Assembly (NCBI GenBank): GCA_016717705.1
Contig: JADKFD010000084.1
Coordinates: 1-9,106 of the forward strand
DNA length: 9,106 nt
DNA from: Rhodanobacteraceae bacterium
GTDB taxonomy: Bacteria; Pseudomonadota; Gammaproteobacteria; Xanthomonadales; SZUA-5
Reading direction: 5' to 3'
In this document: positions 1-6,413 of the stretch, piece after piece
Layout: each line of letters begins with the position of its first letter
How positions within the stretch are numbered: position 1 is the stretch's first letter
The notes under the pieces: model-generated
What the model was told of the DNA's origin: nothing
Databases searched by the model: none
What the model saw: the letters and a program-made list of their open reading frames with translations, nothing else
Translations under genes and position numbers: made by a program

Positions 1-785
1 TCGCCGATCAGCCGCGGATAGCGCGTGGCCTCGACCTCCGGCAGGTGAGTGCGCAGCAGGGTCACGGCCTCGGCATGCCGGCCTTGCGCAGCCAGTCTGC
101 GTGCCTGGTAACCGCGGCTGAACTCGGCCACCAGCTTTTCACCCTGCTCCGCGCAGCGCTTGATCTGCTCGGATATGGCCTCGTCGTCGATCGCCAGGTC
201 GCCCTGATTGAACAGTGCTTCGAGGCGGACGAACTCGGCCATGCAGCGGGTGCGCCCAGTGGTTGGCTCCGCCAGGATCAACTCCGCCTGGTGCAAGGCC
301 AACGCGTACTCGCCTACCTGGTTGTAAAGTACCGCAGCGCCGACCAGGCCGATCTGGCGCGTCTCCCGATCGGGCACTTGCGGCAGCAGGTCCAGCGCGC
401 GCTCGGCATAGGCGAGGCCCTCGGCAAATTCACGCGTCGCCGCAAAATTGTTGACCAGGAAGGCGCCTGCGCGAAATTTCAGGGTGGGGTCTTCGGTCTC
501 GTCGAACAGGCGGCGCAGGTCGGCAATGGCGCTGTCGAAGTCTCCCGCCAGCGCCATCCGGTAGGTATGCAAATAGCGCAGGTGCTGCAGTTGCAGCTCC
601 GTCGCCTGATCCGCCTGCCCATCCAGTTCCTTGAGCAAAGCAAGGAAGCGGGTCGTGTCGGCGCTGCGCACGGCATCGGCCTGCTGCAGCAGCGATTCGA
701 AACTGCTCGAATCGCTGCGGGCGGCAGACATCCAGCAGAGCAGCGTGCCCAGGCACAATGCCCTCAGGAAGAGCGCAAGGCGCAC
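1..785 (-). CDS. Exported helical-repeat (TPR-like) sensor protein, probable N-terminus of a diguanylate cyclase (partial)
   Basis: The gene runs off the window edge; 261 codons are visible. A GTG at 785-783 gives MRLALFLRALCLGTLLCWMSA, a signal peptide with likely cleavage near residues 21-22. An in-frame stop at 843-841 limits upstream starts, but no good ribosome site precedes the GTG, so the start is uncertain. The rest is amphipathic alpha-helical repeat, with segments such as HLRYLHTYRMALAGDFDSAI (residues ~68-87) and GLVGAALLYNQVGEYALAL (~146-164), and ends in EVEATRYPRLIG. From memory this matches the periplasmic TPR region of Xanthomonadales GGDEF proteins, where a membrane segment and a cyclic-di-GMP-making domain follow. 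The catalytic part is outside the window, so enzymatic function is inference. The gene begins 14 nt after the borosin precursor and is probably co-transcribed with it. It could instead be a stand-alone TPR protein. Confidence 0.75.
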   Translation of the reverse strand, partial: MRLALFLRALCLGTLLCWMSAARSDSSSFESLLQQADAVRSADTTRFLALLKELDGQADQATELQLQHLRYLHTYRMALAGDFDSAIADLRRLFDETEDPTLKFRAGAFLVNNFAATREFAEGLAYAERALDLLPQVPDRETRQIGLVGAAVLYNQVGEYALALHQAELILAEPTTGRTRCMAEFVRLEALFNQGDLAIDDEAISEQIKRCAEQGEKLVAEFSRGYQARRLAAQGRHAEAVTLLRTHLPEVEATRYPRLIG

Positions 786-799
786 GCGCGGGAAGAACG

Positions 800-1078
800 T
801 CAGCGAGATGCTGCGAATCGACGCGCCTGCGGCTTTTCGTCAGGCTCCGGCTCGCTTGGCTTGTCGTCCTGCGCGGGGGCATCCTCGGCGGGCGCAAGAA
901 TGAAGCACACCGGCTCGACGGCACCGAGCAGCTGCGGCAGGCGCGCAGCATCCCGGCGCAACAATGCTTCGCGCACCAGCGGTGCGACATCCAGCGCCGC
1001 CACAGCAGCGACGTAAGCATCGTCGGTGAGATCGCCTTGGCGACCGAGTGCTTCCAGAAACGCGACAACTTGAGTCAT
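800..1078 (-). CDS. Probable split-borosin precursor peptide
   Basis: This is a 92-residue protein. Its ATG overlaps the stop of the methyltransferase gene (ATGA) and has a strong ribosome site, AAGGAG, 8 nt upstream, so the two should be translated together. Residues 1-52 form a small helical domain (VVAFLEALGRQGDL, then REALLRRDAARLPQLLG). Its pattern resembles the borosin-binding domain of Shewanella SonA as I remember it, where INAVMTGDMEKLKTLSG occupies the equivalent place. A short hydrophobic stretch VCFILAP (residues 57-63) follows and is the likely core whose backbone amides are N-methylated. Residues 64-92 are a Pro/Glu/Asp-rich tail ending in basic and small residues, a possible follower. 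Precursor status rests on gene position, size and domain pattern; the exact core and methylation sites are inference. The alternative is an unrelated small partner protein of the methyltransferase. Confidence 0.8.
   Translation of the reverse strand: MTQVVAFLEALGRQGDLTDDAYVAAVAALDVAPLVREALLRRDAARLPQLLGAVEPVCFILAPAEDAPAQDDKPSEPEPDEKPQARRFAASR
890..910 (-). other. Predicted borosin core segment (VCFILAP, precursor residues 57-63)
   Basis: This is the only strongly hydrophobic run after the helical domain of the precursor. It sits about where SonA carries its methylated residues (SYLVIS in SonA, from memory). It is bounded by GAVEP before and AEDAPAQDD after. The Cys at 58 and the terminal Pro are notable for a core. 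The boundaries are inferred. Confidence 0.45.
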
Positions 1079-2028
1079 GCAGGATTCTCCTTGTGGTGGG
1101 GATGGCCTCGGGCAACACCGGACATTCGGTCCAGCGCATCGAGCTGTTCATGCATCCGCGGATTGTGGCGCAGCGGCTGGCATGGGGGAACGATCAGGGT
1201 CGATTGCATGTGCAGCGCAGTGTGTACCAGATCCTTGAGCGCCAGGCGTTCGATGCGCGGCTGCGAAATCGCCAGGGTCGCCGCCTCGTAAATGACGACT
1301 GGATGATCCAGCGGATAGTCTTCAGCGAGCAGGTCGACCAACAGTTGCAGATAGGCGGGGCCGCTGGCAAAGCGCTGGTGGCTGCGATCCCCTGCCAGTC
1401 CCACCTGCCACAGCACCAGATAAGCCGATGGATCGAGACGCCGCTGATAGAACATCAACTGGCTGGCCTCAAAGTGCTGGCAGCCAAAGCGGCCGGGGTC
1501 GATGCCCAGATCCGCGTACAGACAGTCCTCGGCCGAGATGCCAGGCTCCATGGTCGCCTCGAAGCCCTCATCACGCGCTTGCGCGATGGCCTGATGCGGC
1601 GCCAGCGCAAACACGCCCGGATGCCCATAGAACGCGCCGCAAACACGCTTGCCGGCGCGCACCTCGTCGAGCATGGCATCGACCATCTGGCGGTAGCTGA
1701 GGTGCCTGGACTTGCCCTCGCCGTAGTAAGCCTGCAGGCTACGCACATCGCGATGCATCTGCCTTACCCACACTTCGACCAGTGCATCGGAAACCGCCAG
1801 GAACACCACGTCCGCCTGCTCGATGGTGCTGCGCGAGCGCGGCGTGATGTGGGCGCCCAGGGTCATGCCGAGACCCACGCAGACCAGGCTGCCGCGCAAC
1901 TTGGAACTATGCAGTGCGGAGCCGGAAGCTGCAGGATTCCCTGCTCGGGCATCCGTCGATCCCTCGGAGATAAGGGCAGCGCCGATTGCAATCGACCTCG
2001 CGGGAGCAGCGATATCGGAACATCCCAC
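1075..2028 (-). CDS. Borosin peptide alpha-N-methyltransferase (TP-methylase fold, SonM/OphMA type)
   Basis: SAM-dependent enzyme predicted to methylate backbone amides of the precursor encoded next to it. The tetrapyrrole-methylase fold starts at GSLVCVGLG (residues 46-54). The family's active-site stretch follows: YYGEGKSRHLSY (101-112) and FYGHPGVF (133-140), then MEPGISAEDCLYADLGIDPG (160-179), FEASQ and LVLWQVG. Tyr102, Arg108, Tyr112 and Tyr134 line up with OphMA Tyr66, Arg72, Tyr76 and Tyr98, the residues I recall as catalytic, so the enzyme looks active. In fungal OphMA the substrate is fused to the C-terminus; here the protein ends at HHKENPA and the substrate is a separate gene, as in bacterial split borosins. 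The GTG start at 2028 has GGGGAG 6 nt upstream but adds a low-complexity 43-residue extension; homology favours a start near TTG 1899 (MRGSLVCVG, 274 residues). No convincing promoter is visible upstream. Confidence 0.92.
   Translation of the reverse strand: MGCSDIAAPARSIAIGAALISEGSTDARAGNPAASGSALHSSKLRGSLVCVGLGMTLGAHITPRSRSTIEQADVVFLAVSDALVEVWVRQMHRDVRSLQAYYGEGKSRHLSYRQMVDAMLDEVRAGKRVCGAFYGHPGVFALAPHQAIAQARDEGFEATMEPGISAEDCLYADLGIDPGRFGCQHFEASQLMFYQRRLDPSAYLVLWQVGLAGDRSHQRFASGPAYLQLLVDLLAEDYPLDHPVVIYEAATLAISQPRIERLALKDLVHTALHMQSTLIVPPCQPLRHNPRMHEQLDALDRMSGVARGHPHHKENPA
1087..1092 (-). promoter_or_regulatory. Ribosome binding site of the borosin precursor
   Basis: AAGGAG on the minus strand, 8 nt before the ATG at 1078. 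It lies inside the last codons of the methyltransferase gene and supports translational coupling with a high precursor yield relative to enzyme. Confidence 0.8.
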
Positions 2029-2108
2029 GCCACACTCCCCGCATCGGCCGCTCGCTCAAACGAGAAGATGCAGGCCGAGGCCGGACATTACCGAGCCTGA
2101 TGCAAGAC

Positions 2109-2694
2109 TCATCGGGCGTGAACGCAAACCAGGCAGCCGGCCAGCGCCTCGCGGCGCACGGCTCCCACGGCCATGTCCATCGCGCACCTCCGCCGCCGGC
2201 TGTGCCATGCCCAGAACGAAGCCGAGCGCCGCTCACGCTCAACAATCCATTCGGCCGCAGCGTTGGCGGCGGCTTCGCGCGCGGACGCGGCAGCCGGCTC
2301 AGCCGCAGGGTCGAAAACGCGTAGTCCGCGTCCGGTAGCGGAGCAATGGCCTCGTCGGCGCATCCGCGGACTGTGACTCAGGCCGGCCAGGATCATCGCG
2401 CCCATTGCCGACCACCCGGATCGCCACCGAAACACTGGCCGAGCGTTCCAGCAGGCCGATGTCCACGCGCCGATCCCGCTCCTCACCAGCCACCCAGCCG
2501 GCCAGACGCGACCCTGGCCAGGACGCATTCGCCACCCGCGCCGCAGCGAAGGCCCGTTGCGCCGCGTCCGCAGACAACGGCGCCGCCACCAGCCGCATCA
2601 ATTCGGTGTCGGTGTAGATGGCGCAGTAAAGTTCTTCGTCAGCAGCCGCAAGCGGACGCAGGTCCAGCCGCGAGCCGCGCAGTTCAGGCGGCAT
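2109..2694 (-). pseudogene. Decayed GNAT-family N-acetyltransferase
   Basis: A normal gene start is present: ATG at 2694 with GGAG 8 nt upstream, followed by MPPELRGSRLDLRPL and AADEELYCAIYTDTELM, typical of the RimJ/RimL-like GNAT N-terminus. From about 2400 the GNAT blocks move between frames. GAMILAG is in a second minus frame (near 2400-2380), CADEAIAPLPDADYAFSTLRLSRL-like sequence in a third (2360-2290), NAAAEWIVER back in the second (about 2265-2235), and LGFVLGMAQP in the third again from 2226. At least three or four indels are needed to rebuild one protein. The first frame continues as non-family sequence and stops at 2299; the 2109 boundary is the stop of the second frame. A functional acetyltransferase is unlikely unless the assembly is wrong here. 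Its substrate cannot be inferred. The gene is oriented like the borosin genes and lies just upstream of them. Confidence 0.75.
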
Positions 2695-2972
2695 CTTCGA
2701 TTCTCCGAAACGTGCAGATGCCTGGCCGGTGATCGGCAGCAGTCTCGCCGATGAGACTCCGCTGGCAATCAGCACTTCTCGCAAATGGCGCTGACCCGCG
2801 CACCATTGCGTCTGGCTGTATCGTTCAGACGAATGCAGGCCCAGTTGCCGCAGTTCGCCAAGCAGCCCGTCTGCAGATCCGCGCACGACAAGCGCGATCA
2901 CTGCCGGCTCCAGCGACGACACTTCCGGGGTCTGAGGATGGCCGCTGATAACCCAGAACCGCCAACGCCTTG
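2695..2972. other. Divergent intergenic region between the GNAT remnant and the membrane-anchored protein gene
   Basis: This 278 bp stretch must hold the start signals for both neighbours. The minus-strand frame of the GNAT start stays open through it, encoding for example GLLGELRQLGLHSSERYSQ, but I recognise no family and see no good start, so I do not call a gene. A 6 bp stem with a 6 nt loop (AGTCTC / GAGACT, 2741-2758) lies 47 bp upstream of the GNAT start. An 11-codon reading frame (2938-2973) stops in TGATG, overlapping the plus-strand start. No clear -35/-10 pair was found. Confidence 0.35.
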
Positions 2973-4259
2973 ATGTTGATCGCCATCGGCATCTGGATCG
3001 CACTGGCCATGGACTACCCTCGCGGACCCATCTTCGGGTGGACGCCGTCATCCCCAATGGCTGCCCCGGAGTCCGCGCCGGATTCCACGACGACCGGCGA
3101 ACTCGCGCTTGCACCCGACGCGACCGGCGAAATCGAACAAGCGCCGATGCAGGACTACGCCGCCGAATGCTTTCGCGCCCTGCGCGAGCGCAATCCTCGC
3201 GGGCGCATGGTCCGGATGACGGCGAACCGCCTCGCCATCCGTTGCTCGGCGATTGTCGAGACCGATGATGGCAGCGAGCGCTGGCTGTTCGACTGGCGCG
3301 ACAGCACTTCCGACTTCCGCCATGAAGGCGAGTTGCGCTGGCCCGAACAATGGCCTCCGCAGTTGCCCGAAACCGGCATCGACCCGAGCGAGTCGGCGCC
3401 GGAACGACTGGCCGCGATCATGGCCGCGGCGCGCGAAATCTGGCCCGAATCCGATCGCGCCGACTGGCTCTACGAGATCATCTGGCTGCCCGAGCCCTAC
3501 TCGCGCCCGCTGGTGTTCGTCAGTTTCGATGACCGCCGCGAAGGCGCCGATGCGAATGCCGCGCTGACGGTGATCTTCGACGGCACCGAGCAGCTTGGCG
3601 ACGCCGACACCGAACGGGCCGACGCGCTCTATCCGCTGACCCGTTTCGAACTGCGCGAGGACCACAACTTCAAGGGGCCCTTGTACGAATCCACCGCTCT
3701 GGCGGAAGCCGCCGTCTCGCTGGAAGGCGATCCCGCAGCCGCCGATCCGCACCCGCTGGCCGCCAACGCGGAGCACTGCATGTACTGGCTGCACGCGGTC
3801 AACACCGGCAGCCGCGTGCTGCGCGTGGCCATCGATGCCAAGCAATGCTTTCTGGTGCTGGAAAACAGCGGCCAGCGCGACGACTACTACCTGCTCACCG
3901 CCAGCGGATCGGCGGAATACACCGAGCACGCCAGCCTGATCCTGGAACCGCTGCCGACACCCAACCTGCTGCTCGACCGCAGCCGACTCAGCTCAGCACG
4001 CGTGCGCGAGCGCCTGCGGCAGGCGATCAGCCAGGCTGACCCTGGCGCCAGCGTCGATCGGCTGGCCATCGCCTGGGTGGCTGGCGCGATGATCTGGCAG
4101 TTTGACGCCCGCAGCGACGGCGCGCGCAAACTGATCTATCTCGATGAATCCGGCAACGAGATCGCGCCACCCGAGGAATTCCCGCTCAGCGTGCATGAGC
4201 GCGAACAGGGGTTTGCGCAGACCCGGCCGGCACTGCCGTTTGTGTCCGAGTCGTTGTAG
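2973..4259 (+). CDS. Membrane-anchored protein of unknown function
   Basis: 428 residues; I do not recognise the family. Start is ATG 2973; a TTG immediately before it (2970) is the only other nearby option, since TAA lies at 2949-2951. Residues 1-14 (MLIAIGIWIALAMD) form a short hydrophobic segment, best read as an uncleaved anchor. A flexible Pro/Ala/Glu/Thr-rich linker covers about 15-58, and a soluble, acidic, Trp-rich domain runs from about 60 to the end, with patches such as ERWLFDWRDSTSDF, YEIIWLPEPYSRPLVFVSFD, AEHCMYWLHAVN and LAIAWVAGAMIWQFDARSDG. This suggests a protein held at the membrane with its bulk outside the cytoplasm. There are four Cys residues and no visible enzymatic motif. 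It is transcribed away from the GNAT remnant and the borosin genes, so no operon link follows. Codon and residue use are those of a real gene; the long opposite-strand frame over 3048-3929 is a shadow. Confidence 0.8.
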   Translation: MLIAIGIWIALAMDYPRGPIFGWTPSSPMAAPESAPDSTTTGELALAPDATGEIEQAPMQDYAAECFRALRERNPRGRMVRMTANRLAIRCSAIVETDDGSERWLFDWRDSTSDFRHEGELRWPEQWPPQLPETGIDPSESAPERLAAIMAAAREIWPESDRADWLYEIIWLPEPYSRPLVFVSFDDRREGADANAALTVIFDGTEQLGDADTERADALYPLTRFELREDHNFKGPLYESTALAEAAVSLEGDPAAADPHPLAANAEHCMYWLHAVNTGSRVLRVAIDAKQCFLVLENSGQRDDYYLLTASGSAEYTEHASLILEPLPTPNLLLDRSRLSSARVRERLRQAISQADPGASVDRLAIAWVAGAMIWQFDARSDGARKLIYLDESGNEIAPPEEFPLSVHEREQGFAQTRPALPFVSESL

Positions 4260-4351
4260 AGCCGCCAGTTTCAAGAAGAACTGCGCGCCGATCATGCCCC
4301 TCGTCGTTGCAAGCTCTCCTTTCCGCGCAAAAATGCTCGCTGGCAAAGAAC

Positions 4352-4524
4352 CCGCTCATCCTGAGCAGAGCGTCCGACGCTCCACCAGGACGCGTCGTCG
4401 AAGGACGCGCGGGAGCCTTCAACTCGCATTGTTTGCCGCAGGCCCTTCGACGCCGCATCCCGCCCTTCGACGGGCTCAGGGCAATCGGAAGGGCAAGCTG
4501 GGATGCTCTGCTCAGGGCGAACGG
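4352..4524. mobile_element. MITE-like non-coding repeat with 24 bp terminal inverted repeats
   Basis: The left end 4352-4375 and the reverse complement of the right end 4501-4524 match at 20 of 24 positions, with CCTGAGCAGAGC identical in both. Inside, CGTCGAAGG (4396-4404) pairs perfectly with CCTTCGACG (4444-4452). CCCTTCGAC recurs at 4463-4471, followed by GGGCTCAGGG. GAGCGTC/GACGCTC (4368-4382) forms a further small palindrome. There is no coding capacity and no clear target-site duplication. It lies between two convergent genes, so its transcript could fold into a long hairpin and end transcription from both sides. These words resemble dispersed repeats of proteobacterial genomes; that is from memory, and copy number cannot be judged from one window. 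The rest of the 4260-4591 gap is an AT-rich tail at 4525-4552 with no recognised signal. Confidence 0.55.
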
Positions 4525-4591
4525 TTTTATAAATAATTCAATAACGTACGAAAGCGGTTCATGGAGAGCGGAACTTGCTCCGCTGCTACAC

Positions 4592-6196
4592 CTACGCCGC
4601 CGCCCGCCTTTCCGCCGCCGACTTGCTGCCGCGCGTGCGCAACCAGGCGGCGTATTCGTCGAGATCGCCGTCGAAGGCATCGACATGGCCATCGGCGACG
4701 CGCCAGAAGGTGTTGCATACCAGGCCGGTCAGGTGGCGATCGTGCGAGACCAGCACGATGGCGCCGCCAAAATCGCTCAAGGCCTCGGCCAGCGCCTCGC
4801 GCGTTTCCAGGTCCAGATGGTTGGTCGGCTCGTCGAGCAGCATCACGTTCGGCTTGCGCCAGGCGATCAGCGCCAGCGCCAGGCGCGCGCGCTCGCCGCC
4901 GGAGAAACCGTCGACCAGTTCGAAGGCGCGGTTGCCGGGAAAGCTCCAGCGACCGAGGTAATCGCGGAACTCCTGCACCGAACCAGTCGGCGCAATCATC
5001 TTCATGTGGTCGATCGGGCTCTGGCCTTCGTGCAGCGATTCGACCGTGTGCTGCGCGAAGTAACCGAGTTCCAGGTCCGGATGCGCCATGCGCTCGCCGG
5101 CCAGCAACGGCAGTTCACCCACCAGCGACTTGACCAGGGTCGACTTGCCGGCGCCGTTGGGCCCGAGCAGACCGATGCGATCGCCGGCTTCCAGGCGGAA
5201 ATCGACGTCTTCCAGCACCGTGTGCGTGCCATAGCCCGCATCGATATGGTTCAGGCGGATCAGCGAGAACGGCAGCTTGACCGGATCGCTGAAACTGATC
5301 GTGACCTCGCGCTCGGCGCGCACGGCTTCGGTACCGGCCAGCTTGGCCAGGCGCTTGACCCGCGATTGCGCCTGTTTGGCGCGCGCGGCCGAAGCCTTGA
5401 AGCGGTCGATGAAGGCCTGCAGGTGGGCGCGCTCGATCTGTTCCTTCTCGAACACCGCCTGCTGCTGGCGCAAATGCTCGGAACGCTGGCGCTCGAAGCT
5501 GGTGTAGTCGCCGGTGTAGAGCTTGGCCTTGCCGTCGTTCAGATGCAGCGTGTGCGTGCACACGCCGTCGAGGAACTCGCGGTCGTGCGAGATCATCATC
5601 AGCATGCCCGGGTACTTGAGCAGCCACTGCTCCAGCCACAGCACCGCATCCAGATCCAGGTGATTGGTCGGCTCGTCGAGCAACAGCAGGTCCGAGGGCA
5701 TCATCAATGCCCGCGCCAGGTTCAGGCGCACACGCCAGCCGCCAGAAAACGAGGACACCGGCATCTCATGGGTGTCGGAAGTGAAACCCAGGCCGTGCAG
5801 CAAGCGTCCGGCGCGCGCGGTCGCGTCGTAACCGTTGATCTCGGCCAGTTGCTGGTGCGCCAATGCCACGGCATCCCAGTCCTCGGACTCCATTGCCGCC
5901 GCTTCGGCACGGATGATGGCGTGCACTTCGGTGTCGCCGGACAACACGAAATCCAGCGCCGAGTCCGGCAGCGACGGGGTTTCCTGTGCCACCGACGCGA
6001 TGCGCAGCCGATTGGGGATATCGACATCACCCAGATCCGGCTCCAGATCGCCCTGGATCACCGCGAACAGGCTCGATTTGCCACAGCCGTTGCGACCGAT
6101 CACGCCGACGCGCTGGCCATCGTGCAGGGCGATGTCCATTTCCGACAGCAGCAAGCGCTGGCCGCGGCGCAGCGAGAAATTTCGAAAGGCGATCAT
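4592..6196 (-). CDS. yheS: ABC-F family ATPase, YheS-like
   Basis: A cytoplasmic protein with two ATP-binding cassettes and no membrane segments. ABC-F proteins bind the ribosome E-site and help stalled or slow translation. Cassette 1 has Walker A GRNGCGKS (residues 34-41), signature SSFSGGW (148-154) and LLLLDEPTNHLD (170-181). The inter-domain linker (~235-300) is rich in Arg, Gln and Lys (ERQRSEHLRQQQAVFEKEQ). Cassette 2 has GPNGAGKS (345-352), GFSGGERA (430-437) and LLDEPTNHLD (453-462). Both catalytic Glu residues are present. The sequence tracks E. coli YheS closely from memory, including the MI-F--L-IRRG start, which favours ATG 6196 over TTG 6205. At 534 residues it lacks the C-terminal coiled-coil extension of the ~637-residue E. 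coli protein, ending soon after LDEYAAWL; no coding for it is seen past the stop. No strong ribosome site is visible. Confidence 0.95.
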   Translation of the reverse strand: MIAFRNFSLRRGQRLLLSEMDIALHDGQRVGVIGRNGCGKSSLFAVIQGDLEPDLGDVDIPNRLRIASVAQETPSLPDSALDFVLSGDTEVHAIIRAEAAAMESEDWDAVALAHQQLAEINGYDATARAGRLLHGLGFTSDTHEMPVSSFSGGWRVRLNLARALMMPSDLLLLDEPTNHLDLDAVLWLEQWLLKYPGMLMMISHDREFLDGVCTHTLHLNDGKAKLYTGDYTSFERQRSEHLRQQQAVFEKEQIERAHLQAFIDRFKASAARAKQAQSRVKRLAKLAGTEAVRAEREVTISFSDPVKLPFSLIRLNHIDAGYGTHTVLEDVDFRLEAGDRIGLLGPNGAGKSTLVKSLVGELPLLAGERMAHPDLELGYFAQHTVESLHEGQSPIDHMKMIAPTGSVQEFRDYLGRWSFPGNRAFELVDGFSGGERARLALALIAWRKPNVMLLDEPTNHLDLETREALAEALSDFGGAIVLVSHDRHLTGLVCNTFWRVADGHVDAFDGDLDEYAAWLRTRGSKSAAERRAAA

Positions 6197-6292
6197 GGCG
6201 ACCAACGCGGAACCGGGGCGCGGAGTCTAGCGGTTCAATGCTGAGTGGCGGCACAAGGTCGGAGCATGGGAGCCATGCAGCGGCTCTTGTGG

Positions 6293-6310
6293 GTCCAGAC
6301 TTGTCTGGAC
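6293..6310. repeat. Perfect 7 bp hairpin in the gap upstream of the ABC-F gene
   Basis: GTCCAGA - CTTG - TCTGGAC. It lies 97 bp upstream of the ABC-F start, in a 217 bp gap that otherwise holds only the terminator-like hairpin at 6369-6400. The sequence around it resembles short palindromic repeats I associate with Xanthomonadales genomes. Function, if any, is unknown. Confidence 0.45.
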
Positions 6311-6368
6311 GCTCCTGGCACGGCGGCACCAACAACCAGCCCGCGAAGTCCCGTTTCGTCGCGAGCAA

Positions 6369-6400
6369 CCCGGTGCACGCGCATGCACGCGCGCACCGGG
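6369..6400 (-). terminator. Strong GC hairpin, likely terminator of the DUF2092 operon
   Basis: CCCGGTGC-A-CGCG pairs with CGCG-C-GCACCGGG: 12 base pairs plus one mismatch and a 6 nt loop. It begins 13 nt after the stop codon of the Asn-rich protein gene on the minus strand. No T-run follows, so it is not a textbook intrinsic terminator, though its place after the last gene supports a role in 3'-end formation or stability. Confidence 0.45.
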
Positions 6401-6413
6401 CCACGATCCCGCC

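Noticed and set aside
45..1016. Plus-strand open frame of 323 codons over the precursor and TPR genes
   Set aside because: The minus strand carries a signal peptide, helical repeats and a coupled precursor; the plus frame is compositional noise.
1048..2100. Plus-strand open frame of 350 codons opposite the methyltransferase
   Set aside because: Antisense shadow of the borosin methyltransferase; no family resemblance.
2938..2973. 11-codon leader frame overlapping the start at 2973 (TGATG)
   Set aside because: Its own ribosome site is too close to the ATG (GAGG directly adjacent), and such overlaps are common by chance in GC-rich DNA.
2299..3114. Minus-strand 271-codon frame as one intact gene
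   Set aside because: Only the middle part (from 2694) is GNAT-like; the upstream part lacks a start or family, and the downstream part loses the family pattern through frameshifts.
3048..3929. Minus-strand open frame of 293 codons
   Set aside because: Shadow of the 2973-4259 gene, whose opposite reading has balanced acidic and aromatic composition and a membrane anchor.
4307..6244. Long plus-strand open frame (645 codons) opposite the ABC-F gene
   Set aside because: It is the antisense shadow of a clearly conserved ABC-F gene; its residues are Gln/Arg/His-rich with no domain pattern.
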